Numbered from the stretch's first letter, positions 18,201 through 27,477 are shown. The stretch is DNA of 64,000 nt from Diplonema papillatum (GCA_030068145.1 JAPJBO010000001.1:620001-684000), one strand, 5' to 3'. The notes: a model not told the origin generated them from the letters alone. Translations and numbers: made by a program.

Positions 18201-18286
18201 TCAAAGCGAAGCACCGCGACCCGGCCGCCGAACCCGCTGGAAAGTGCAAAGAAGAGCATCCAAACGGATCCGCGGCCGTGAAGTGA
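12207..18286 (+). CDS. RRM plus R3H-like RNA-binding protein (Pin4/Cip-like), spliced
   Basis: Predicted join: 12207-12455, 12980-~13114, 13924-14013, 14604-14753, 16709-17221, 17957-18286 (~489 aa). All resolved junctions are GT-AG and phase 0. The end of exon 2 is uncertain. Exons 3-5 form an RRM: SSLVLKNLPFQLNHEMLIEE, then YYHDDKGTFKGIAFVKYET (RNP1-like), then GRK/IRVEFKHKQ. This matches the RRM style of yeast Pin4 and fission-yeast Cip proteins (LKNxPF, F(R/K)GxAF, GRKxRVE). Exon 5 continues with an acidic linker and FLASEEREFTLKKNA...YVRKLCQRY, which resembles an R3H single-strand nucleic-acid domain. The tail is Gly/Ala/Lys-rich. Likely role: cytoplasmic mRNA binding. Introns carry a MITE, two ~560-bp repeats and poly-A tracts. 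An upstream first exon is possible. Confidence 0.7.
13322..13498 (-). repeat. MITE family C, copy with 5-bp target duplication
   Basis: A ~177-bp element with TIRs AGCCGGTCC...GGACCGGCT flanked by GTATC on both sides (13317-13321 and 13499-13503). It lies in an intron of the RRM gene. Other copies: 37575-37742, 41062-41240 and 49860-50036, with partial copies near 26297-26370, 31612-31687 and 33240-33322. Confidence 0.75.
14832..15394 (+). repeat. ~560-bp intronic direct repeat, copy 1
   Basis: Starts CAGCATGCCAGTGGCTT and ends TATATATAAGGCCCTG. It is aligned end to end with 16016-16586, including an internal A-run. Confidence 0.85.
15409..15440. other. Perfect 32-bp palindrome
   Basis: Perfect dyad centred on TCAG|CTGA, outer arm TTCCAAATTCCG. 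It lies between the two intronic repeats. The half-motif ACGGAATTTGGAA occurs again near 15970. Confidence 0.9.
16016..16586 (+). repeat. ~560-bp intronic direct repeat, copy 2 (followed by A22)
   Basis: Second copy of 14832-15394, ending GGCCCTGTGCAGCA and followed closely by a run of ~22 A (16591-16612). With copy 1 and the ~620-bp spacer it accounts for nearly all of this 2-kb intron. Confidence 0.85.
17244..17515 (+). repeat. Interspersed repeat families B and J in the last intron of the RRM gene
   Basis: Family B (17244-17395): GTAAGCACCTGCTTTGTAGG... through CCCACACGAAACACGG. Other copies are at 26748-26960, 36562-36790 and 61290-61360. Family J (17397-17515): CAGCTTCGGCTGACACCAT... 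through CAAAGCATCTGCAGAATAAC. Other copies are at 56889-57010 and 53145-53210. A near-perfect hairpin of TTTTCCCACGC/GCGTGGGGAAAA lies at 17751-17780. Confidence 0.7.
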
Positions 18287-18447
18287 GGCGGGGCGGCGGC
18301 GGCGCACTTCCGCGTGCTCCTTCTTCCGGAGGCGTGAAGAAACGTGTGTAAAGTCTGACCCTCAGAAAGCCGGGAAGAAAGCGCGCTGTACGAATGCCGC
18401 GAAGGGGGCTAGACTTACCTGGACCTAGCGCTGTGGGACGGGGAAAA

Positions 18448-18591
18448 ATGAACGACGCCGCCTCCCCTTTGCAAGTTGCGGATGCGAGCGTTGTTTCCCA
18501 CAGTGTGTCGGGCACAAGCGGTCGGCCAGATCCTCTTGAGCTTGTGCCGCCCACGGACGAGTCACTGGGCCCATTCACCTACCCCCGCTGA
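18448..18591 (+). CDS. Small ORF of uncertain status
   Basis: An ATG ORF of 47 codons (48 with stop) with GC-rich, Ser/Pro-rich composition, ending in TGA. It has no recognisable domain. It lies 160 bp after the end of the RRM gene and could be 3' UTR or an alternative exon. Confidence 0.15.
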   Translation: MNDAASPLQVADASVVSHSVSGTSGRPDPLELVPPTDESLGPFTYPR

Positions 18592-18624
18592 AAAACGACC
18601 TGAGCTCGATTACGCGGCGATTAG

Positions 18625-18910
18625 ATGCAGATGATCACCACAGATTACTTGCATTCTACCTTGCCGCGGCGGTTGCACTCTGTAACACTACTACGAAGAG
18701 GCCTCCACGCCGGCGATGCAGATTATACTCGCCACAGATTCTTTGCATTTTATCCCAAACTACCCAACTCGATCACGTTCTACAACGCTCGACAACATTT
18801 GAACAAGCGCCGGAAACATGACACGGGCGCTCAAGTAAGAGGTGGTCACGAAAGTGAGCGGATGTAGACTATCGCCACAGATTGTTTGCATTAACCCAAA
18901 TACTACCATT
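18625..18910 (+). repeat. Head-to-tail LINE 3' tails (family D)
   Basis: Three successive variants of GATGCAGATTATCGCCACAG...TTTGCATT. The same motif follows the LINE coding end at 45765-45840, where the last codons (RRKHDT) also resemble those read at 18805-18840. These are truncated LINE insertions stacked in one orientation. Confidence 0.65.
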
Positions 18911-18974
18911 CGATCAAGCAGGAATTGGCTCAGTCGCACATGAACGAACCGAAAGATATGATCCGGCCCCCCCC

Positions 18975-19701
18975 CAGGGTGCTTATTAAGGGCTGTTACA
19001 TGTTACGGATCGCGGTCAGGGGGTGCGGGTGGTGGGGGGGGGGGCCCCCCCCCCCCCCCCCCTCCTGCATGGCTGGCAGGTCACCCGGTGTCAAGCGACC
19101 GACTCCCCAACTGCCGCTGGCCAGGTCAGGCTGGCACGACAAAGGAGTTACGGAGGGCGGCAGCTTGGGCAATGCCGACTTTGCGGAGGCATTCAACGGA
19201 CGACGATCTGCCGCAGTGGACACAAGGAGCTGAGCCCTGCGCTCCTTCCCAAAAACGCCAAGCAGCTCCTTTCGCTTCGCTGCGAGGTTATCCTTACCCT
19301 AATCTTGGCATCCGCGGAGTGCCCGTCCCGCGAGCGCTGTTCCAGAAACGGGCTAAAAAAACAAGAGTCGAGGGCCGAGGAAACCTTTCGGTATTTAGTA
19401 TGTACACTAAAACAAGGATTAATCATCTCTGCTCTCGGTAGCTATTTATTCCCGCAGGGAGCCTGAGATACAGTAAATACACAACAACAAACATGACGGA
19501 TGCCGCCTTCTTCATTGAAGCTGTTGCAGACGGCACGTTTGGAGAGTGCGTTGAATGGAGTGAGGAAAGGGTGCTTGCTCGTATCCGCGACTTGCGTGGT
19601 TCGCAAACACAGGACGCGCAAGCCTTTCAGGCTGAGCTTGCTGCCGCAAGCAACCCAAACTTGGGAATTAGCTCCAACAACGAAGGAGTGAAATTCTGTG
19701 T
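18975..19701 (+). repeat. Left long TIR of hAT element
   Basis: 727 bp, inverted at 23946-24669. It includes a G/C-run, a block (19230-19349) that is the reverse complement of transposase codons at 22450-22570, the leader, and the first ~70 transposase codons. Similarity stops at ATTCTGTGT. Confidence 0.9.
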
Positions 19702-22700
19702 CGTTTTGCCCGGTGTCCAGGTGGCAACGTGGGAAGAAGTTGGACGCAGGCTGCTGAAGCCGATACGAGGAACGTATCAGAGCATGCAGAAAAGGGCCTC
19801 GGGGCTTGTGAAGCGCAAGAAGTGGTCCGCGGACGCAGTCCTTCGGCAGGTGCAGACCGAGTTCGGTGCGGCAAGTTCAGGAGACACCACTACTACAGTG
19901 GATACCTGCTCCGTCCAGCTGTTCAATGCTGCAGTTGAGAAAGCCGTTTGTAAACACGGCCCTCAGCACCACCTCAACCACGAAGAGCTTTTCGCGCTCT
20001 TGGAAATGGAAGGTCGCGAGGCAAATTTGGTTTCGCAAAGCGTTTCGAAGTGGCGCAGCGAAGGACTGCACGAAGGCTGGAGTAGACGCGGCAAGCTGTA
20101 CTGCTTGTTCGTTGTTGGGGCCGCTTGTGCTGGCTGCGCCGACTCGATTGATGGTGCGCTGTCATTCAATGCTGCGGTTGCGTCCATCGTCCAAGCGAAA
20201 GGCGAGCAACACAGTCTCTGTGCTGAGCAGCTTTTTGACCTCTTGGGGATAGAGAAGGCTCGCCGAAAGGCTTTTCACCAAAAGCTTTTGAGTTGGCTTC
20301 CCGAGGCTTCGGGATGGAATCGGTCCTTCGCGGGACAGAAACGAAAAGCTTTCTATTGCCTTTTCAAAGACGTGAAGTGCACCAAATGCTCCCCCGCCCA
20401 ACAACAACAATCCGACGTAAGTCCAGAACATGTGCCGTGCGCTGCAACAAACAGCCCAGACCCTGTAGCGAATGTAGGTCCTGCACCTGCTACACCTGCA
20501 AACGCGGACGACGATCAGCCTCCCACGCCGACGTCGGATACAGTGAAGAAGACACTTGAGCAGCTCAAGGCCGAAGCAGCAGCCATTGGTATCAAGACCA
20601 CTGGAACAAAAAAAGCCCTCCAACAGAGTATTGCTGAGGCTACGCAATCCGAAGAGCCACAAACGCAGCGGCTCGTGTACCGCATTGTCGATCACCTGTC
20701 CACTGCTTGTCCTGACTTGAGGAGGGAGCTGGAAGCGGAGTTTGCTAGCGAAAAGCGGCTCGTGTCGGGCTCTCATACCCAAACAACGCATCAGCATGGG
20801 TTGGTTTGTGGGTACAACGCGTGTTTTCTTGGGGAAAAACTAAAGAGAATTCCCTTCTCCCGAGCTGACAACGCATCTCTTCCAGAACTGTACACCTGGT
20901 TCCGTGGAACGTCACCGAACATGCTGGGCATGTCGGAAAAGAGGTGGGAGTCCATCAAGGAGCACTTGCGAGTTGGTGAGGAACCCCCGGCTTTGACAAC
21001 ATTTGAAGTCCAGGCCTTTGCATGCAAAAATGGACTGAAGTTCATCTCGAAGGACCTTGGAAGCGTATCGAGTTTCAGGTTCCAGGCTCTGCGGACAAAT
21101 GATGTGTGTGTTGTAAACCTCCGCCTCCCCTCCAGCAGCCACCTCTTAAACCACTTCTTCTGCGTTTCCTTCACCGCCGCACCGGATACCAAGGCGATGC
21201 TGGAAGAGAAGAAGTCGACGCAGCAGCCATTCTATCCTGCCCCACTTTTTCGGCCCCAGCTATCGCCGTTTGCTCGAATCAACAGAGAAACGGAACGGGT
21301 CCCCGGAGGGTACATGTGCCTTGCTTGCCATCACACGCACGTCTTCATCTGGGGCAGCCTTTCTTCGGGGGTTGCTGCCGCATTTGCGAAGGGTACGGCG
21401 GGCCCTTATCAAACCGATGAAGCCGCGCGGACAGCTCTTTCGCGGCACCGCAACTCCAACGCGCACCGAGTGTCTTTGTGGGTCGTGCGATACGGTGCCT
21501 TTGTAATAGTCGGGTACCTCACGGTTGCTGCTGCTGCGATCGCGTTCCGCGTTGTCCCTGCCAACTTCCGGTCAGACGCGCACCCGCAAGCAGGCAACAC
21601 GTTTGAGGTCAGTCTCAAGGCTGAGCTTGCCGAGACCCCTTACCTTTCGGAAGAGAGGCTGCAGCGCTTCTTCAACTTGCATGTTCCCATGTTCATCAGG
21701 GTGTGCGAAGGAGTGTCTCACAGAAGTTCCGTGCGGCAGATAAGAGCCGACCGATTGCGGGGTATTGATATACCCAAGAAGTACAACACCACTTCACACG
21801 TCTCGGAAATGGTGGGCATCTGGGCTTCCATCGCACAAGTGCGCATCGCCAAGGAACTAAGTGTATCGAGCTCCTTTGTGCTGATCTTGGACGGAACGAC
21901 ACTGAAGCACGCAATGCAGATGGAGGTGTATGTAGTTATCCTACGCTACTTCGTCTCATCTTTGTGCGCAGTTAAAGAAACTGCCTTGGGACTCGTGGGG
22001 TTCGAGGCTTCCGACGATACAGATGGCAACACCATCTTCTTGAAGTCTCGTGCGATGCTTGCAGATTTCGGCGTTGCGGCACAGCAGATAACGGCAACCT
22101 GCAGTGATTCGGGATCGAATCTAGCGGGGCACATCACAGGGGTATACGGTTTGTTGAAGAAAGATTTCAACCCTCAGTGTGCCCGTGTTCCGGACTTTTC
22201 GCACCGACTGGAGACCGAACTTGAGCGAGCCTTCGATTCATCCGTTGTTGAAGAAATCACGGAAGCAATTCTTACGATGGAGGCGAACTTGCGAACATCC
22301 GGAAAGCTTTATCGCCGACTCAGGCGTTTCGCTAAGCTGCAAGGCTTTGCTGCGGGTCCCAAACCATCCCTCCATTGCTCTATTCGGTGGTTGCCAAAAA
22401 CCTTTCGTCTGTGGGAGAAGGCCGCTGCATTGTGGCCACTCTGGAAGATGTTTCTGGAACAGCGCTCGCGGGACTGGCACTCCGCGGATGCCAAGAAGGG
22501 TAAGGATAACCTCGCAGCGAAGCGAAAGGAGCTGCTTGGCGTTTTTGGGAAGGAGCGCAGGGCTCAGCAGTTCCAGCAGTGGTATCCTGTACTAAGGATG
22601 TTGCGCAATATCTCGCTGGCCTCGCAGCATCAAGAGCCCACCGTTCTGCATTTGCAGTTTCGGTTGAGCCGAGCTCGTATGGCCATCGAAGGGATGACCG

Positions 22701-23695
22701 ATGGCAACGAAAACAAACGTCGCTTGGCGAAGGTCGCGAAGGCGCTCGAAGCCGTCGAGGAAAAGATAAAGAAGGATGACCACGCCGTAGCTCTCTCTCT
22801 CATTCTTGACGTACAAAAAATGCAGGTGCTCTCCGGAGCCGACTTGAAGGCGTACGGTAACGAAGAGTACGCCTATTTGGCTGCTTTCGTCGGGAGGTTT
22901 GAAGCGAGCTCCGTACAGAAGGACTGGCAAGACATAAAAATTCTTGCCGTTCAGTTCAAGGACTTGGGGTGGAACGCCTGGACCGGAGTATTCGCAACCC
23001 TAAAAGAACAAGGCAACCAGAGAGCCATTGACGTGTTGGCGCTGGTCCACACACATAGTCGCTACAACAGCAACGTAGCTGAGTCGTTTTTCAGCAAGGC
23101 CAAACAACGCGTGGGTTGCAATCGGCCCCATTTGGTGGTGGAGACTCTGAGCAACGAACTCATTCTCGCTGAACAGGGTAAAGGAATGACCGATGAAGAA
23201 GTAAGCGAAACCTGCACTCTCGGCGCCAAGATATGGCACTCTCGGAAGAATCGTCGTCATGGGGGGAAGACTGGTGGAAAGAAGAAGACGGATAGAGCCG
23301 ACGCATTCGAGCAGGTTAACGGGGATATGCGCACTGAGTACTCGGGGTGTAGCGTTGTACCGTCTTTCGCGCCGTGGTCAGGGAACGAAACGTGGTCGGC
23401 GATGTCCTTCGCGAATGCATCCGAGTCTTCGGATTCACCGAATGCATCACTGCCTTCATCTTCGGTGTCGTCGCAGTCGTCCTCCTCTTCACGGTCCTCC
23501 TCTTCTGGCTCGACGACATCTTCAGCTTCCAGTTCAACATCCACGGAGGCAAGTGTAGAGCGCCAGGTCCCATCTCGACCATCGGAGCCGGGGGCTAAAC
23601 TGCCGTTACCCGTGCGCTTGAAGCCAGCAGCAAAGGTTTCTGCCCGCCTGCTTGACAGCATGCACGAACCGGCACCGAAACGCGCACGGAAGTAG
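19493..23695 (+). CDS. hAT-type transposase with SAP, peptidase-like and BED modules (1400 aa)
   Basis: Residues ~140-300 hold two tandem ~75-aa repeats (FNAAVEKAVCKHGPQHHL and FNAAVASIVQAKGEQHSL), each ending in CxxC. A SAP-like DNA-binding helix pair (EQLKAEAAAIGIKTTGTKKA) is at ~350-385. A putative cysteine-peptidase-like module spans ~434-556, with Cys in CGYNACF, then TFEVQAFACKNGLKF, then His in NHFFCVSF. A BED-type zinc finger follows (YMCLACHH...ALSRHRNSNAH, ~606-660). The hAT RNase H-like core has LILDGTTLKH (~798), TCSDSGSNLAG (~870), SHRLETEL and SIRWLPKTFRLW (~964). A C-terminal dimerisation-like stretch NVAESFFSKAKQR is at ~1194. A Ser/acidic tail ends the protein. The ORF is intact and at 1400 aa much longer than typical hAT transposases. 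Confidence 0.85.
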   Translation: MTDAAFFIEAVADGTFGECVEWSEERVLARIRDLRGSQTQDAQAFQAELAAASNPNLGISSNNEGVKFCVVLPGVQVATWEEVGRRLLKPIRGTYQSMQKRASGLVKRKKWSADAVLRQVQTEFGAASSGDTTTTVDTCSVQLFNAAVEKAVCKHGPQHHLNHEELFALLEMEGREANLVSQSVSKWRSEGLHEGWSRRGKLYCLFVVGAACAGCADSIDGALSFNAAVASIVQAKGEQHSLCAEQLFDLLGIEKARRKAFHQKLLSWLPEASGWNRSFAGQKRKAFYCLFKDVKCTKCSPAQQQQSDVSPEHVPCAATNSPDPVANVGPAPATPANADDDQPPTPTSDTVKKTLEQLKAEAAAIGIKTTGTKKALQQSIAEATQSEEPQTQRLVYRIVDHLSTACPDLRRELEAEFASEKRLVSGSHTQTTHQHGLVCGYNACFLGEKLKRIPFSRADNASLPELYTWFRGTSPNMLGMSEKRWESIKEHLRVGEEPPALTTFEVQAFACKNGLKFISKDLGSVSSFRFQALRTNDVCVVNLRLPSSSHLLNHFFCVSFTAAPDTKAMLEEKKSTQQPFYPAPLFRPQLSPFARINRETERVPGGYMCLACHHTHVFIWGSLSSGVAAAFAKGTAGPYQTDEAARTALSRHRNSNAHRVSLWVVRYGAFVIVGYLTVAAAAIAFRVVPANFRSDAHPQAGNTFEVSLKAELAETPYLSEERLQRFFNLHVPMFIRVCEGVSHRSSVRQIRADRLRGIDIPKKYNTTSHVSEMVGIWASIAQVRIAKELSVSSSFVLILDGTTLKHAMQMEVYVVILRYFVSSLCAVKETALGLVGFEASDDTDGNTIFLKSRAMLADFGVAAQQITATCSDSGSNLAGHITGVYGLLKKDFNPQCARVPDFSHRLETELERAFDSSVVEEITEAILTMEANLRTSGKLYRRLRRFAKLQGFAAGPKPSLHCSIRWLPKTFRLWEKAAALWPLWKMFLEQRSRDWHSADAKKGKDNLAAKRKELLGVFGKERRAQQFQQWYPVLRMLRNISLASQHQEPTVLHLQFRLSRARMAIEGMTDGNENKRRLAKVAKALEAVEEKIKKDDHAVALSLILDVQKMQVLSGADLKAYGNEEYAYLAAFVGRFEASSVQKDWQDIKILAVQFKDLGWNAWTGVFATLKEQGNQRAIDVLALVHTHSRYNSNVAESFFSKAKQRVGCNRPHLVVETLSNELILAEQGKGMTDEEVSETCTLGAKIWHSRKNRRHGGKTGGKKKTDRADAFEQVNGDMRTEYSGCSVVPSFAPWSGNETWSAMSFANASESSDSPNASLPSSSVSSQSSSSSRSSSSGSTTSSASSSTSTEASVERQVPSRPSEPGAKLPLPVRLKPAAKVSARLLDSMHEPAPKRARK

Positions 23696-23848
23696 GCACT
23701 CACGAAGGCTTCGCATGAAGGAACAACCGGCCTTTTGATGATTTGGTATGCCAAAGTGGAAATCCCCCTCCTGTTCCGTGAAGACCTCTCCGGTCCACTG
23801 CACGTGCTGTGGCAGCTTGCTGGTACACTACGCGAGTATCCCATCCTT

Positions 23849-23943
23849 CCTTGTGTCCACTGCGGCAGATCGTCGTCCGTTGAATGCCTCCGCAACGTCG
23901 GCATTGCCCAAGCTGCCGTCCTCCGTAACTCCTTTGTCGTGCC
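23849..23943 (-). repeat. Extra inverted copy of part of the hAT TIR
   Basis: The reverse complement of this 95-bp stretch matches left-TIR positions ~19132-19230. It lies directly inside the right TIR, so this block occurs three times in the element. Confidence 0.85.
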
Positions 23944-23945
23944 AC

Positions 23946-24669
23946 ACACAGAATTTCACTCCTTCGTTGTTGGAGCTAATTCCCAAGTTTGGGTTGCTTG
24001 CGGCAGCAAGCTCAGCCTGAAAGGCTTGCGCGTCCTGTGTTTGTGAACCACGCAAGTCGCGGATACGAGCAAGCACCCTTTCCTCACTCCATTCAACGCA
24101 CTCTCCAAACGTGCCGTCTGCAACAGCTTCAATGAAGAAGGCGGCATCCGTCATGTTTGTTGTTGTGTATTTACTGTATCTCAGGCTCCCTGCGGGAATA
24201 AATAGCTACCGAGAGCAGAGATGATTAATCCTTGTTTTAGTGTACATACTAAATACCGAAAGGTTTCCTCGGCCCTCGACTCTTGTTTTTTTAGCCCGTT
24301 TCTGGAACAGCGCTCGCGGGACGGGCACTCCGCGGATGCCAAGATTAGGGTAAGGATAACCTCGCAGCGAAGCGAAAGGAGCTGCTTGGCGTTTTTGGGA
24401 AGGAGCGCAGGGCTCAGCTCCTTGTGTCCACTGCGACAGATCGTCGTCCGTTGAATGCCTCCGCAAAGTCGGCTTTGCCCAAGCTGCCGCCCTCCGTAAC
24501 TCCTTCGTGCCAGCCTGACCTGGCCAGCGGCAGTTGCGGAGTCGGTCGCTTGACACCGGGTGACCTGCCAGCCATGCAGGAGGGGGGGGGGGGGGTCCCC
24601 CCCCCCCCCCCACCACCACCCGCACTTGTTACATGTTACGGGTTAGGCCAAATCTTAATAAACACCCTG
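23946..24669 (-). repeat. Right long TIR of hAT element, with inverted transposase start
   Basis: Reverse complement of 18975-19701. On the minus strand, 24154 to 23946 re-encodes the transposase N-terminus (MTDAAFFIEAVADGTFGECV...). This lets a promoter in the right TIR drive transcription toward the element interior, antisense to the main ORF. Confidence 0.88.
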
Positions 24670-26523
24670 CCCCCCCCCCCCCCTCTCTTCCTTCGCACGG
24701 AGGTGAGTACATACCATTCCAAGCACGTTCTTGCACCCCCTTCCCCCTTTCGAAAGAACAAGCTTCAGATTCTTCGAAAAGCGAAGAATGAAAGAAGTTC
24801 CCTTTTCGTAGTATCAAGAGCTTCGACTCACCATTTCTTTGTCTTCCCTTTTTTTTTCTTCGTTTTTTTGTTACAAAGCTCTTTTCCCTGAGTAGGCGTC
24901 TCAAAGACGATGCGTACTGGGTTGAGATGAAAGGATGCCATCTCCGAGCAGCTGGTTTGCTTTGGTACACCAGAAATCTGCCAAGGGACCTCTTTCACCG
25001 AAAGCACCAAGTGCTGCAATATACAACGAGAACGTGGAGTCAGAAACGTTAGGTGGAGTCCCCAGAAGCTCAGTACTATCCTCCCGTCACTCGGGAGTGA
25101 AGATCCCAGAGTCGAATTCCGGGGGGTCAAATCTTAGTGGTTCAGAATCTTTTTAGACCGAATGCGTTTTTGCGTTCCGAACCGACCTCCCCGCGCACCT
25201 TTTCCGGCTTCAGCGGAATCAAGCGGCTCAACTGCACGCTGGCGCAAGCTCGCGTTCAGTTTACGGTAAACTTCCTGTTCACGAAAAATGGTGTATAATG
25301 ATTTCACACCACGGGACCAAGACGTGACAGACTACTGTTGCAAAGCTCAGATCTTCCAAGGTTCAACCTCGAATGTCAACCGGAGATATGAGAAAAAGGG
25401 ACACCCAATTTGGTTTCACGACGTGTGAGCAATCATACCCGATACCAGTAACACACACACCCCCTATTTCTTTTCCTCCGCACCATTAAACTACCCAGCC
25501 TCAAGGATCAAGAGGCTCTACAATGCCGGTCTTTGAACCTCAAAGCTCGTGATGCACAGGTACTGCGTTCAAGAGCATTCCTACGCGGAAACGTAATTGA
25601 GCCTCCGAAAATTAGTATGTTCGAACCTTTATCTATTTCGCATGCGTGGGAACTATCCATAATTTAATAAGCAAACTTTCATAGCTCTGACCTGTCGCTA
25701 AGTGTATAAAAGCAGTTGTTGTCAGGGATATCACTGACCGCAGCGGCTAAAACGTAGGCCATCAGCCTGCCGTGAAGGGTTCATTAATTGCTGATGCAGC
25801 TGTATGAGCCCCATGCGGCGCTCAAGCAATAACAGCGCCCCCGCCCCCTTGCGAGGCATCCTCGCATCGCTCGGGCGACAAATGAGGGCTGTCCACCGGG
25901 ACACACCCCCCTCTCTCCCCCTCGTGGTGCGCCCATGATCCCCACGCGCTCCTTCCCGACTACCGGGGAAACACGAAGATCACCCGGAGAGTGTACTATT
26001 TCCACGCCTTTCCTTGTTGTTTTTACCATTTCTTTTTCTTGCAAGTATGCTAATACTGCAGGGAATAGTTGACACGACCTCTTGAGTTTGTGCTAATCAC
26101 GATTTGGGGAGTCGGGAGAACCTGCAAAGCCAAAAGCTGGACCGACCCCCGTTCGTGAGAAAAAGCGAAGAATAAAAGCACCTTCTTTTTTCCACCTGTC
26201 TTTGCCAACAGCTGCAACTCAACTATTCCCTTCTTTTTCCTTCTCTTTGGAAACCCGCCCAGCCCCCCCCAGGTTTATCCACATGGTGGAGGCCAAGTGA
26301 GTTGGTCTGCCCTATCTCGCAGAAGCTGCATCGAAACTGCCGTTGATGGTCCAATACGGTCCATCACGTCATTCGTCCGGTGTGCAGGCTCCCTGGCTCA
26401 GTCGCCCTTGCAGGTAGGTCATCCGCGAGCCGACTGTCGTCCCCAAAGAAGGACTTGAGCCTAAACCTGTTTGCTGTCACGGAAAAAAAAACCCGCCTCA
26501 AGTCAAACGGAGATTTGTTTGTA

Positions 26524-26640
26524 CGCGCCGGGAAGATTAGCCTGTTCGTGATTGAGTGAGTGAATATGATCGTTAGGCTAATCTTCTCCCGAACACGCTG
26601 CCAGCGTTCTCTTTCGTGTTTACAAAGCATTGTTACTACG
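26524..26640 (-). repeat. Interspersed repeat family K with stem-loop
   Basis: Read on the minus strand: AACACGAAAGAGAACGCTGG, then GAAGATTAGCCTAACG, a spacer, and AGGCTAATCTTC. The two arms form an inverted repeat. Related copies are on the + strand at ~51035-51115 and 61155-61270. Confidence 0.65.
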
Positions 26641-26747
26641 AAAAAAAGAAAGCCTGACGCTAGTTGTCAGGTTTTTTCTCTTCAGAAAAAATCTTTTTTC
26701 ACTAAAAAAAAAAAAGACTTTTGAAAACGGGCCTGGTGAAAAGTTTT

Positions 26748-26960
26748 TTTGTATAAGCACCTGCTTTGTAGGAAATACTTGAGGAGGCTGCCAGCTGCAA
26801 AAGATCAAAGGAGGTAAATGTGCTGTAGCCCACACGAAACACAGGTGAATCTGGGTTCAGTGGCGGGCGTAAGCGTTCAACAAAAAAGACCCATTTTGTA
26901 GTTGTATTGTTTCTCCCCCTCTAGCCTCCTTCGAAGTAAGCACAAGGCAGCCCCTCGAGT
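26748..26960 (+). repeat. Interspersed repeat family B
   Basis: GTATAAGCACCTGCTTTGTA... to ...AAGGCAGCCCCTCG, matching 36562-36790 over its full length and 17244-17395 and 61290-61360 in part. Confidence 0.75.
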
Positions 26961-27477
26961 ATTTTTTCCCGAAAGGGATTTTGCGTGGGAGAGCTGTGGC
27001 AGCGACTTGTGGAGCTGTGGCAGCGATGTTGTAAGTTCAGGGTTTCCAGTGTCGTGGGAGCGAGCCACGATAACGCAGACCGGACTCAGACAGGCACAAG
27101 CATGATCTGACTGGCCCACACCACACTGCAAGTGACACGTGCAGTCGAAAAAAAGTCGCCAAATCAAAAAAAAAAAAATTCACCACGGGGTTGGCCCTCA
27201 GCTGGTGTTTGGAAAATACCCTGCTAGTTGTCGTCGGCCCAACGATGAGAGGATTTCGGAAGGAAAACGATTGCTCCCCCCCGGCGAGGCAGGTGGGAAT
27301 TGCACCGCCCCCCCACCCCCCCGGCGGACTGGCTTCCGCTCGCGCCCAGCCACAGGGAGAGAAGCCGAAGAGCCGTGAATTTCTCTGTGCGCGCGAACCA
27401 TTGTCTTCTCCGTTTCGTTTGTTGCTTCCACGCATCGACATGCTGCTGATGAAAAGCGATCGGTTGGAGTCCTGTTG

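Larger units (their letters stand above)
18975..24669 (+). mobile_element. hAT-superfamily DNA transposon with ~725-bp TIRs
   Basis: Both ends read CAGGGTG(C/T)TTATTAAG inward, the CAGGG-type end of hAT elements. The flanking 8 bp are CCCCCCCC on both sides, compatible with an 8-bp hAT target duplication but uninformative because of the C-run. One uninterrupted transposase ORF occupies 19493-23695. The TIRs contain the start of this ORF and an inverted internal piece of it. Confidence 0.88.

Noticed and set aside
18967..24677. 8-bp target duplication CCCCCCCC as proof of hAT insertion
   Set aside because: The flanks are long C-runs, so the duplication is compatible but not evidence; the call rests on TIR ends and the transposase core.
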